Made by a program: the position numbers and the translations under genes. Under the pieces are notes generated by a model that had not been told where the DNA came from, did no database searches, and worked only from the letters and a program-made list of their open reading frames with translations. Source: Tiliqua scincoides (lineage: Eukaryota > Chordata > Lepidosauria > Squamata > Scincidae). Taken from it: DNA of 64,000 nt. The DNA is taken from the NCBI RefSeq assembly GCF_035046505.1, contig NC_089822.1, positions 263,573,024 to 263,637,023 on the forward strand, read 5' to 3'. This document shows positions 32,885-42,352 of the stretch, one piece after another; the stretch's first letter is position 1; every line of letters starts with the position of its first letter.

Positions 32885-35764
32885 TCATGGCTTGTACCCC
32901 ATAATGGATTTTTCCTCCAGAAACTCGTCCAATCCCCTTTTAAAGGCGTCTAGGCTAGACGCCAGCACCACATCCTGTGGCAAGGAGTTCCACAGACCGA
33001 CCACGCGCTGAGTAAAGAAATATTTTCTTTTGTCTGTCCTAACCCGCCCAACACTCAATTTTAGTGGATGTCCCCTGGTTCTGGTATTATGTGAGAGTGT
33101 AAAGAGCATCTCCCTATCCACTCTGTCCATCCCCTGCATAATTTTGTATGTCTCAATCATGTCCCCCCTCAAGCGTCTCTTTTCTAGGCTGAAGAGGCCC
33201 AAACGCCGTAGCCTTTCCTCATAAGGAAGGTGCCCCAGCCCCGTAATCATCTTAGTCGCTCTCTTTTGCACCTTTTCCATTTCCACTATGTCTTTTTTGA
33301 GATGCGGCGACCAGAACTGGACACAATACTCCAGGTGTGGCCTTACCATAGATTTGTACAACGGCATTATAATACTAACCGTTTTGTTCTCAATACCCTT
33401 CCTAATGATCCCAAGCATAGAATTGGCCTTCTTCACTGCTGCCGCACATTGGGTCGACACTTTCATCGACCTGTCCACCACCACCCCAAGATCTCTCTCC
33501 TGATCTGTCACAGACAGCTCAGAACCCATCAGCCTATATCTAAAGTTTTGATTTTTTGCCCCAATGTGCATGACTTTACACTTACTGACATTGAAGCGCA
33601 TCTGCCATTTTGCTGCCCATTCTGCCAGTCTGGAGAGATCCTTCTGGAGCTCCTCACAATCACTTCTGGTCTTTACCACTCGGAAAAGTTTGGTGTCATC
33701 TGCAAACTTAGCCACTTCACTGCTCAACCCTGTCTCCAGGTCATTTATGAAGAGGTTGAAAAGCACCGGTTCCAGGACAGATCCTTGGGGCACACCGCTT
33801 TTCACCTCTCTCCATTGTGAAAATTGCCCATTGACACCCACTCTCTGCTTCCTGGCCTCCAACCAGTTCTCAATCCACGAGAGGACCTGTCCTCTAATTC
33901 CCTGACTGTGGAGTTTTTTCAGTAGCCTTTGGTGAGGGACAGTGTCAAACGCCTTCTGAAAGTCCAGATATATAATGTCCACGGGTTCTCCCGCATCCAC
34001 ATGCCTGTTGACCTTTTCAAAGAATTCTATAAGGTTCGTGAGGCAAGACTTACCCTTACAGAAGCCATGCTGACTCTCCCTCAGCAAGGCCTGTTCGTCT
34101 ATGTGTTTTGAGATCCTATCTTTGATGAGGCATTCCACCATCTTACCCGGTATAGATGTTAGGCTGACCGGCCTATAGTTTCCCGGGTCCCCCCTCTTTC
34201 CCTTTTTAAAAATAGGCGTGACATTTGCTATCCTCCAATCTTCTGGTACCGTGGCCGTTTTGAGGGACAAGTTGCATACCTTAGTCAAGAGATCTGCAAC
34301 TTCATTCTTCAATTCCTTAATAACCCTTGGGTGGATGCCATCAGGGCCCGGTGACTTATTGATCTTTAATTTATCAATGAGGTCTGAAACATCTTCTCTT
34401 TTAACCTCTATCTGACTTAACTCCTCGGTTAGGAGGGGCCGTTCGGGCAGCGGTATCTGCCCGAGGTCTTCTGCCGTGAAGACAGATGCAAAGAACTCAT
34501 TTAATTTCTCTGCCATCTCTAAGTCTCCTTTTATCTCCCCTTTCCCTCCCTCACCATCCAGAGGGCCAACCGCTTCTCTGGCGGGTTTCCTGCTTCTAAC
34601 ATATTTGAAGAAGCTTTTATTATTCCCCTTAATGTTGCTGGCCATGCGTTCCTCATAGTCTCGCTTGGTCTCCCCTATCACCTTCTTACATTTCTTTTGC
34701 CACAGTTTATGTTCCTTTTTATTCTCTTCATTAGGGCAAGACTTCCATTTACGGAAGGAAGCTTCCTTGCCCTTCACAGCCTCTCTAACTTGGCTGGTTA
34801 GCCATGCGGGCACTCTCCTGGATTTAGTGGAACCCTTCTTTCTTTGTGGTATACACCTCTGCTGGGCCTCTATTACTGTTGTTTTAAGCAGCCTCCATGC
34901 ACTCTGGAGAGACTGGACTCTTTTTACCCTCCCTTTCAACCTCCTTCTAACCAGCCTCCTCATTTGAGGGAAGTCCGCCCGTCGGAAGTCAAGGGTTTTT
35001 GTTAGAGATTTGCCTGGTATTCTTCCCCCAACGTGCACGTCAAAACGGATCGCAGCATGATCACTGTTCCCCAATGGCTCAGTAACGTTTACATCTCTAA
35101 CCAGGTCCTGCGTACCGCACAAAATTAAATCCAGAGTCACCTGTCCTCTGGTGGGCTCCGTGACTAGCTGATCTAAGCCACAGTCATTTAGCACGTCAAG
35201 AAATCCGGTTTCCTTATCGTGACCAGAACACAAATTGACCCAGTCAATATGAGGATAATTGAAGTCCCCCATGATTACAACCCTGTCCTTCCTTGTCACC
35301 TCCCTGATCTGTTTCCTCATTTCAAGGTCCCCATCAGATTTCTGGTCTGGAGGACGATAGCACACCCCCAGTATTACATCGCTGCTCAAGCCTGGTAATT
35401 TAACCCACAGAGATTCTACGGTGGAGTCGGACCCACCTTCAATCTCTACTTTGCTGGATTCTATCCCTTCCTTAACATAAAGGGCCACCCCACCTCCAAC
35501 ACGCCCCTGCCTGTCCCTCCTGTAGAGTTTATAGCCCGGGATTGCGGTATCCCACTGATTCTCCGCATTCCACCAGGTTTCCGTTATGCCCACTATGTCA
35601 ATATTTTCCCTTGTCACCAGACATTCCAGTTCTCCCACCTTTGCTCGTAGACTTCGGGCATTCGCATAAAAGCATTTATACACGGAATGCCCCAGGATGG
35701 GCTGCTTATTCGCTCCTTTGTCCCCGCATCCTCTCATTGTGCCAAACCGTCTATCACATCCCAT
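32885..35764 (-). CDS. CR1 ORF2: endonuclease-reverse transcriptase, 959 aa
   Basis: Drives target-primed reverse transcription. An APE-type endonuclease covers roughly residues 30-250: YANARSLRAKV, ITETWWNAENQWD, MGDFNYPHIDW and the C-terminal SDHAAIRFDV with the catalytic D and H. A reverse transcriptase lies at about 470-760: SPGPDGIHPRVIKEL, NYRPVSLTSIPGKMVE, YLDFQKAFDTVPHQRLL, GVPQGSVLEPVLFNLFINDL and the catalytic KFADDTKLF. The C-terminal region has WSPHLKKDIVEMEKVQKRA and FSLEKRRLRGDMIETYKIM. No stop or frameshift. The frame is also open upstream to 35929, so the true start may lie before the first ATG. About full length for CR1 ORF2. Confidence 0.93.
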   Translation of the reverse strand: MGCDRRFGTMRGCGDKGANKQPILGHSVYKCFYANARSLRAKVGELECLVTRENIDIVGITETWWNAENQWDTAIPGYKLYRRDRQGRVGGGVALYVKEGIESSKVEIEGGSDSTVESLWVKLPGLSSDVILGVCYRPPDQKSDGDLEMRKQIREVTRKDRVVIMGDFNYPHIDWVNLCSGHDKETGFLDVLNDCGLDQLVTEPTRGQVTLDLILCGTQDLVRDVNVTEPLGNSDHAAIRFDVHVGGRIPGKSLTKTLDFRRADFPQMRRLVRRRLKGRVKRVQSLQSAWRLLKTTVIEAQQRCIPQRKKGSTKSRRVPAWLTSQVREAVKGKEASFRKWKSCPNEENKKEHKLWQKKCKKVIGETKRDYEERMASNIKGNNKSFFKYVRSRKPAREAVGPLDGEGGKGEIKGDLEMAEKLNEFFASVFTAEDLGQIPLPERPLLTEELSQIEVKREDVSDLIDKLKINKSPGPDGIHPRVIKELKNEVADLLTKVCNLSLKTATVPEDWRIANVTPIFKKGKRGDPGNYRPVSLTSIPGKMVECLIKDRISKHIDEQALLRESQHGFCKGKSCLTNLIEFFEKVNRHVDAGEPVDIIYLDFQKAFDTVPHQRLLKKLHSQGIRGQVLSWIENWLEARKQRVGVNGQFSQWREVKSGVPQGSVLEPVLFNLFINDLETGLSSEVAKFADDTKLFRVVKTRSDCEELQKDLSRLAEWAAKWQMRFNVSKCKVMHIGAKNQNFRYRLMGSELSVTDQERDLGVVVDRSMKVSTQCAAAVKKANSMLGIIRKGIENKTVSIIMPLYKSMVRPHLEYCVQFWSPHLKKDIVEMEKVQKRATKMITGLGHLPYEERLRRLGLFSLEKRRLRGDMIETYKIMQGMDRVDREMLFTLSHNTRTRGHPLKLSVGRVRTDKRKYFFTQRVVGLWNSLPQDVVLASSLDAFKRGLDEFLEEKSIMGYKP

Positions 35765-35898
35765 CTCCCTACCTTTCCCAATTTCTTCTCCTACCCTGCC
35801 TTTGTCTTGTTGTTCTCTAACCTCCCCATCCTCATCCCATAGGGATGAGGAGTCCCGAACCGGATGCCCCTCGGCTCCTGTCGGCCTTCCCCCAGGGA

Positions 35899-36126
35899 TC
35901 AGTTTAAAAGCTGCTCTGCCACCTTTTTAATGTTATGCGCCAGCAGTCTGGTTCCATTCTGGTTCAAATGGAGCCCGTCCCTCTTGTACAGGCCTCGCTT
36001 GTCCCAAAACGTTCCCCAGTGCCTAATGAATCTAAACTCCTCACCCCCCTGTACCCCACCATCGCCCTCCAAGGGAGGGTCCCTCCAGAGGGTCTTCTGA
36101 GAATCCGCCCGCAGCCTCCACTGGGC
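35899..36126 (-). CDS. CR1 ORF1 tail: SGNH-esterase C-terminus (partial)
   Basis: 75 codons plus TGA in a different frame from ORF2. They include FRFIRHWGTFWDKRGLYKRD followed by GLHLNQNGTRLLAHNIKKVA. The DGLHLNQNG box is the D-x-x-H end of the SGNH/GDSL hydrolase fold that some CR1 ORF1 proteins carry. The 5' part is cut off by truncation. ORF2's open frame overlaps the last ten or so codons. Inference: the intact family encodes an esterase-type ORF1. Confidence 0.75.
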   Translation of the reverse strand, partial: AQWRLRADSQKTLWRDPPLEGDGGVQGGEEFRFIRHWGTFWDKRGLYKRDGLHLNQNGTRLLAHNIKKVAEQLLN

Positions 36127-36159
36127 TCAGAAAGATTGAAAATAGCAAAAAAAAAAAAA

Positions 36160-36300
36160 AAGTACTTCCAGTTTTTCGTGAAAAGTGGAAGTGATGATTT
36201 TAATGCCTTATAGAAACGCTTTATTGCCTTATATAAAGGCTACTTCCAATTTTTTCGTGAAAGCCGGAAGTGATGTTTTTAATGACTTATAAGCCTCTCC
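36160..36300. repeat. ~78-bp tandem duplication with hairpin arms
   Basis: Copy 1 (about 36162) reads ACTTCCAGTTTTTCGTGAAA then AGTGGAAGTGATG. Copy 2 (about 36241) reads ACTTCCAATTTTTTCGTGAA then GCCGGAAGTGATG. Each copy pairs ACTTCC with GGAAGT around an AT-rich loop and ends in TTAATGNCTTATA. Confidence 0.75.
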
Positions 36301-36584
36301 AGGAACTTCCCCAAGTCTCAGAATGCCTATAAGGTATAAAAAGTCACTCTTTTTTTTGCCAAAACAGCCATTCTGAAGCCCTCACTAGTAGCAGGCAGTC
36401 ACAGGCTGCCTCTGCGGGCATTAGAAGATCCTCCAGACCCGACCAGATCTCAGCTCCAAACAGGTTCGGTGGGTGGGGGGGACCCGTGGTTTCCCTTCCT
36501 TATTCTGTTCGGGGAACAGAATCCCCAGGGATAATGCAGGATAATAAGGATAATAATGTCTTCCTTATTATTATTAGGATCATT

Positions 36585-37500
36585 CACTAAATTGTTTACT
36601 GCTAGTAGTACTGTACAGTGCATTCAGTATACACTTTACATTTAACAGAAGCAGAAGCCAGGGCACTGCCCTGAAGTGCTTGCAGTCAAAATTTAGGGGA
36701 ATGGGGACAGTTAGGCAAGGGATACAACAAGGGATGGACATGAGCCAATTCCTTCTACAGCCCTGTAGACTTCCTTTCACTTGGGTGATAGGGACTGAGG
36801 GGTTAATACTTGGGTTTCATGGCACAGAGGGGCTTTGAATTAAAGCATGTTTTCCCATCTGGAGGGAAGGAAATCTATGGCAAGCTGCCTTTCTCTCTGG
36901 TAGGGCAGAGCAGTCAATTGCTCCTCCTATAGGTTCTCTATTGTCCATATTCCTTCTCTCTTTCCCTCCTTGTCCCCACCCAACTCTCCTGCAGCAATTC
37001 AAAAATAAAGTCCGCTTCCAAGAAAGGGGAAGGCTTCCCCCTTGACATCCCTACCCCCTTCTCAAATTCCTCCAGTGCTCTAGAAGTCACTATTTAACCT
37101 TTTCAATCTTCCTAAAAACATCCCTGAGGTGCCTGGTTACCTGCTTATCAAATCCTCCTCCCTCTTGAAATGTATAGCACTCACGTCAAACAAGTCTCTC
37201 AGGGCCTTACAACAACCCCACAATGTAGTCCATTGAAGATGCGGAGAGCAAGAGGTACCAAGTTGTTTGGGATGCCCATGAGTGGCTCTGGAGTAACCAC
37301 CCTTTGGGTGCAGATGCCCGATGTGCTTGCTGTAAGAAATTAGGTGGTCCCAGGGTACTGTGATTTTTGGCCCTTCTTGGCTTCAGCTCATTTCATAGAA
37401 TCAGATTGTCTGTGTGTAGCTTAGTCAAGAGCAGTCAAGGAGATGCCAGCAGGACTGTGGACAGCTAGCAGACTGTAGGGGCAAAGAGGGGAGTTGCACC
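36585..37500. other. Duplicated non-coding block resuming after the CR1 insertion
   Basis: 36590-36840 matches 13135-13320; 36990-37130 matches 13500-13620; 37195-37480 matches 13840-14160. It also resembles 53810-53880 and 60650-61000 in unit C. No exon recognised. Confidence 0.65.
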
Positions 37501-37544
37501 TCCCAAACCATAAACTTGGAGACACGGAGAGACAGACAGAGGAG

Positions 37545-37965
37545 CCTGAGGGGGGACATGTTTGAGAGGTCCAAAATTATGCAAGGGATGGAGTGGATAG
37601 AGGGATGCTCTTTTCCCTCTCACACAATACCAGAACCAGGGGACCTCCACTAAAATTGAGTGTTGGGAGAGTTAGAACAAAAAACTGAAAATATTTCTTT
37701 ACCCAGCCTGTAATTAATATGTGGAATTCCTTGCCACAAGATGTGGTGAAGGCATCTGACCTAGATGCCCTCAAAAGTGGATTGGACAGATTTCTAGAAG
37801 AAAAGATCATCACAACTTAAAAGCCATAATGAGTGGTATGTGTAACCTCCTGATTTCAGAAGTAGGCTACCTCAGAATGCCAGATGTGAGGGAGACCACC
37901 AGGATGCAGGTCTCTTGTTGTCTTGTGTGCTCTGAGGCATCTGGTGGACCCCTGTGAGATGCCAC
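37545..37965 (+). mobile_element. CR1 3' fragment
   Basis: Plus-oriented CR1 C-terminal end (CTCACACAATACCAGAACCA, then AAATATTTCTTTACCCAGCC) and 3' UTR, diverged from the 32.7-kb copy. Confidence 0.8.
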
Positions 37966-38010
37966 GCAGCTCCTAAGGCTGGCCCTGCTCTGGCTTCTAC
38001 CTCACAGTGC

Positions 38011-38311
38011 TTAAGAATATAAGAACATAAGAACAGCCCCACTGGAGCAGGCCATAGGCCCATCTAGTCCAGCTTCCTGTATCTCACAGTGGCCCACCAA
38101 ATGCCCCAGGGAGCACACCAGATAACAAGAGACCTCATCCTGGTGCCCTCCCTTGCATCTGGCATTCTGACATAACCCATTTCTAAAATCAGGAGGTTGT
38201 GCATACACATCATGGCTTGTACCCCGTAATGGAGTTTTCCTCCAGAAACTTGTCCAATCCCCTTTTAAAGGCGTCCAGGCCAGACGCCATCACCACATCC
38301 TGTGGCAATGA
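38011..38311 (-). mobile_element. CR1 3' fragment
   Basis: Tail TAAGAATATAAGAACATAAG at the left, ending in the 'ccatcaccacatcctgtggc' coding region. 5'-truncated and close in sequence to the 32.7-kb copy. Confidence 0.9.
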
Positions 38312-38744
38312 GAAGTAGTGAGAACTTGTTGATCAAGCCAAGAAAGTGACTCCAGAACTTGCTGGCATTGCTCTGGGTGACGAGCAGTTGGGACCAGAAT
38401 CTCAAGGCAGCCCCCTTGGAGGCTGCAAGGGCCAGGGGCTCACATCACACTGTTCAACAGACTGAGCAAGGAAGGTCTAAGGTAAGGGCGCCTCCATGCA
38501 TGCACACCCCCCCAAAAAACCTGCAAAGAAGGAGGTGATCTGCTTCTCCACCACCTTCCTGATGTGGTCCCTTCAGATGAACCCAGACCTGCTTGTGGGA
38601 TGCCAGAACCACCAATGCCTGCTGCTTGGAGGATGGATAGGGCACAGGAGCAATGGGGGGCAGTGTCACCTGAGGCACAGACCCTAAATGCGAATATGGC
38701 ACTCCCACCTTTCCTTTTTTAGGTGGCTTCCCACCTTAGTTTTG
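38312..38744. other. Intergenic, nothing recognised
   Basis: No supported feature. Confidence 0.4.
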
Positions 38745-38752
38745 GTTTGGAT

Positions 38753-39413
38753 CAGTGGTTCCCAACCTTTAGTGGCCCGCAGACCACTGAGGCAAAAATT
38801 AAAATTGACATGGACCACATGCAACCCCACATCCCTGCACACACAAAAATACAATTAAATTTGTCATAATTAAAGAAGATTTATTAGAGAGGTATTCAAT
38901 TTATGACTTATAGAGAAGATTTTGTTGTTGGCTGAGGCTGCAGGTCGTCCGTTCTTTGTCCTCTCTGATGGTCTATGGGGGAGCATCTCCTGAGCGAGCA
39001 CTGTCCCATGGACTACCAGAGATGGTGGAGAATGGACTGCCCACAGCTGGCACTTCAGCCCACTCTGATGGTCCATGGGGGAATGCCTACTCAGTGAGAT
39101 GCTGGAAATGATCAAAGGTGATCTTGTTTTTTCTGAGGGTCTTGCGGACCACCTAAGAACATAAGAAGAGCCCCGCTGGATCAGGCCAAAGGCCCATCTA
39201 GTCCAGCTTCCTGCATCTCACAGCGGCCCACCAAATGCCCCGGGGAGCACACCAGATAACAAGAGACCTCATCCTGGTGCCCTCCCTTGCATCTGGCCTT
39301 CTGACATAAACCATTTCTAAAATCAGGAGGTTGCGCATACACATCAAGGCTTGTAACCCGTAATGGATTTTTCCTCCAGAAGAGGAAAACTGACCACAGG
39401 GTGGGAAACAGTG
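38753..39413. mobile_element. hAT element with perfect 8-bp duplication and nested CR1
   Basis: Begins CAGTGGTTCCCAACCTTTAG and ends (inverted) CACTGTTTCCCACCCTGTGG. GTTTGGAT flanks it on both sides (38745-38752, 39414-39421). A CR1 tail (39153-39380) is inserted near its right end. Confidence 0.9.
39153..39380 (-). mobile_element. CR1 3' fragment nested in a hAT element
   Basis: Starts AAGAACATAAGAAGAGCC and ends at 'taatggatttttcctccaga'. It inserted after the hAT element. Confidence 0.9.
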
Positions 39414-39494
39414 GTTTGGATAGTGCTTTTTCTTTTTTTGCTATTTCTTTATGTGCTTTTGTGCTTTATGTGCTTTTGTGCTTTATGTGCTTAT

Positions 39495-39593
39495 GTCCCG
39501 GATTGGCCTTTTCAGCCATACTAGACGCTGTGCCAGAACCACCTTTCAGAGCGCGATGCCATAGTCTTTCGAGACTGAAGGTTGCCTATACAA
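39495..39593 (+). mobile_element. 99-bp stub of the RTE-like LINE with 13-bp target duplication
   Basis: Contains only the last coding codons and 3' end (CCCGGATTGGCCTTTTCAGC to AGTCTTTCGAGACTGAAGG). Flanked by TTTATGTGCTTAT at 39482-39494 and 39594-39606. Confidence 0.85.
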
Positions 39594-39884
39594 TTTATGT
39601 GCTTATTTTTTTCCCCCTTAAATTTTATTATATTACATAAACAGAACAAAAACAAAAAGAAGAGAGTATAACATTGATATGTGCTTATGAATTACTTTTT
39701 TAAAAAGGGAAAAAAATATTTATGTGCTTATTTTTAATCACTGCTGCATTTTATGCTTTATTGTATTGGGTCTGTGACTTTATGATGGCATATTCTGGCT
39801 TTTCTTCTACAGCTTTTTGCTTTTTTATCTGTATTTTAATGAACTTTGTAATCTGACCTGGATGCCCAGTTGTGGGGGAACATA

Positions 39885-39957
39885 TAAGACCGTAAGAAGA
39901 GCCCCGCTGGATCAGGCCAAAGGCCCATCTAGTCCAGCTTCCTGTATCTCACAGTGG
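39885..39957 (-). mobile_element. CR1 tail fragment
   Basis: The tail ATATAAGACCGTAAGAAGAG and the segment to 'ttcctgtatctcacagtgg' only. Confidence 0.85.
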
Positions 39958-40424
39958 AAGGGGGACGGGGGAGGGCAGAGTATCAATCTTTTAAAAAATA
40001 AATTACCTGAATTTGTTACAGGATAGGCCCATCTATAAGGCCAACTGAGACAGTTGCCTCAGGCTGATTGGCAGGGGACACCCACCTCTGTGTATCCACC
40101 TGCCTCCACTGCTCTTTGATTTGGAAAGGGAAGAAGGGGATGAACCAAACAGGCAGTGTGGAGGAGATGCAAGCTAGAACTTCCCTTTCCAATTGAGAGA
40201 GTTGGTGGTGCAGACCCTGCAGCAGCAGGAGGAAAGAACAGGCCATGCTGCCTCTGGCACCAGAAAGTTGTGGGCCAGACCTGGATGCACTTAGTTCTGA
40301 CAAGTCATGCTGACAAGTTCTTTGCCCCTCAGAAGCATGCAGATCTTTTATTACACCAGATGTTGAAAAGACCGCTGAGTTCTCGCTGAGTTCTCGCTTC
40401 ACTGAGACCACCAAGTTCTTGCTT

Positions 40425-40573
40425 CTGCCTGGCTCCTCTTGTGGCACTCTCCCTCCTCCTCCTTGGTTCAGATTCAGGCTGATCTCTGCCTGAGACTTCA
40501 CCTGTCCACCCAGATCTCCCTTGTCTATTTCTGGACCTTCACATGTTTGCTCACTCGTGGCTTGGCCCCGCTC
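40425..40573 (-). pseudogene. Truncated SCAN exon, N-terminal part only
   Basis: Homologous to the first 50 residues of the unit SCAN exons (SEQTCEGPEIDKGDLGGQVK). The acceptor gttttgcag is preserved at 40573, but the ATG has become ACG and everything from the capsid-like lobes onward is missing; unrelated sequence replaces it below 40425. It lies between the CpG-rich region at 41.4 kb and gene B's full SCAN exon, so it could be a non-coding or skipped exon of gene B. More likely it is a dead duplicate. Confidence 0.75.
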
Positions 40574-40749
40574 CTGCAAAACTGAGACTTAGGGACAGCC
40601 TTCCAGAGAAACTGATTTAGGCAACCGAGCACCTTTGCTCTCAAAGCCCTGATCTTGCTTGAAGGAGGGAGGAGGAAGTGACCCGGTTTCTGCCTGCCTG
40701 GCTGCACTTATGGGGCTCTCCAAAGGATGGCTCAGGGTGACAAAGGAGC

Positions 40750-40930
40750 TGCAAGTGTCAGAGGCTCCCAGCAGTCCAAGGCCTTGCTTGCCATGGAGAC
40801 CTTCCTGAGCTGAAAGGGGAGCTTCCTCCTGAGCTAGAGAGACACACGCACAGTGGAGCATTTAATGCACAAGGGGGAGGAAAGGGGCAGGTATTCAGGA
40901 CAGACACGTCAGTGGTGCCTCAAGGGGCAG
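40750..40930. other. Duplicated non-coding block next to the truncated SCAN exon
   Basis: Matches 32370-32520 and 53060-53210 ('cccagcagtccaaggcc', 'cctgagctgaaaggggag', 'cctcctgagctagagagac'). Confidence 0.6.
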
Positions 40931-41129
40931 CGAGCAGGTGAAGTTGGCACATCAGTGTTTTGTGTGCCTGAGAAACTGCAGATCTGTTGAATTTCTGCCT
41001 GCCACGCCATGCCAGGAGAAGGTGGCAACCTGGGGGGTGTCTGAGGGGTCTGATCCTCAGCCCCAGTTGAGCTCCTGCTCGTGGGCTCATTCAGCACCAC
41101 CAGGGACTGGGAAAGCCTCCAGCTCATCC

Positions 41130-41700
41130 TCTGCCCGCCTGGCCTGCCAGTCACACTGGGGGGGACGGGACGGACACGCAGCGCCCCCTTCGCAAGACCA
41201 TCTGCATCAACCAGCCCTTTTCCTCTCCCTCCTGCTGAGCCCCGCCCGGGCTGGCACTGAGCCCCCCGCAGGATCCCTCCCGGGCAGCGTCCCCACCACC
41301 CGGAGCCGGCCGGGGGCTGCGCTGGGCTGGGCTGCGGGGGTCGCACTCCCGGGCTGGAGCCTCCGCGGGCTCCGCTACTGCAGGGACTCACCGGGGCGCA
41401 GCGATCCCGTCTCCGGCCAGGCGGCTCCGCTCAGCCTCCGTCCCTGCTGCGCCTCCCCTTCCTGCCGCCTCCTTCCCTTCCCCGCCCGTGCCCAGCAGCA
41501 TCCCCGCCCCTGCTCCGCCCCGGACCCTCCACGCGCCTCCCGGCAGAGGGAGGGAGGGAGCAAGGCCCACTCCTGCCCTCCAGCCTCGCCCTCCCCGGCT
41601 CCCGGACCGGGATGCGCAGGCGGGCTGAGATCCTGCCCCCCTCCATCCCTCCCAGGACCGGGCTGCTTTCCGCTCCCTCCTGCTGGGCTCCTTTTGGCTG
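41130..41700 (-). promoter_or_regulatory. CpG-rich region, presumed promoter and first exon of unit B
   Basis: Dense CpG and GC-box-like sequence. On the minus strand a strong donor, GCGCCCCG/GTGAGTCC, lies at 41391-41392, so a non-coding first exon probably ends at 41392 with its start within about 41450-41650. It is 9.2 kb upstream of gene B's SCAN exon and on the same strand. Confidence 0.65.
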
Positions 41701-41720
41701 CTTAATTCCACCGTGCCAAC

Positions 41721-41904
41721 AGCACAAGCCTATGCTTGTCTACTCAGAAGTAAGCCCCATTATGTTCAGTGGGACTTACTTCCAGGTAAGTGTGCACAGG
41801 ATTGTAGCCTGAGAGCCCAGCGTATGCTGGTCTACTCAGAAGTAAGTCCCATTATAGTCAATGGCACTTACTCCCAGGAAAGTATGCATAGGATCGCAGC
41901 CTGA
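41721..41904. repeat. Two palindromic repeats in tandem upstream of the CpG region
   Basis: Complete copies at 41721-41811 and 41815-41904, both in the same orientation, close to consensus. Confidence 0.85.
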
Positions 41905-42344
41905 GTCTCCCTGAATCCTTGTTGAGAAGGGCAGCTTCTGAGTACGGTGTGTTGGAAGAAGAAATGACTTCAGGCTCTGCCCAGGTTCTGAATCCACCCA
42001 GTGAACTGACTTATGGGCCTCACTTATCCTCTAGGGCCAGCTCAGTGTTTTAAAAAGCCGCCCTGGGTGGGACGAGGACCTTCCTCCTTAGAAATCCCTT
42101 TTCCCCTTTGGCAAAGAAGGTATTTTACAATGGGAATAAAACAAACACATTGTACTTCCCCCCACCCCCCAGGCTGGGACCCGTGAAATAACTCAACAAA
42201 TAGCAGGTCTTGTTTATTAAGGCAAAGGCCAAGTCATTCAGGTGACAGATAGATAGAACCCCACATGGAATGCAGGATAGAACCCCACATGGAAGCAATT
42301 CATTGACAGAGGAAATACAAACTTATTGGGCTGACACGTAAAGG
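41905..42344. other. Duplicated block shared with unit C
   Basis: 41910-42000 resembles 59655-59745, and 42185-42330 resembles 60420-60545 ('ataactcaacaaatagcagg', 'aaatacaaacttat'). Confidence 0.6.
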
Positions 42345-42352
42345 TTTTAGAC

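Larger units (their letters stand above)
32685..36130 (-). mobile_element. Long CR1 LINE, 5'-truncated within ORF1
   Basis: The 3' end at about 32685 carries three TTCTTATG tail units (read as CATAAGAA), followed by the conserved 3' UTR. An uninterrupted ORF2 and the last 75 codons of ORF1 follow. The 5' side ends about 36130 near a 15-base A-run, so about the first part of ORF1 and the promoter are missing. The element interrupts a block that is continuous in unit A (13010-13130), so it inserted after the tandem duplication. The clean frame also indicates youth. Confidence 0.93.

Noticed and set aside
33230-33820. Plus-strand open frames opposite the CR1 ORF2.
   Set aside because: Antisense shadow of a clear endonuclease-RT frame.
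40938-41705. A 255-codon plus-strand open frame across the CpG-rich region.
   Set aside because: Long frames are expected in CpG-rich DNA. Composition is Pro/Ser/Arg-rich with no domain, and the strand opposes the gene array.
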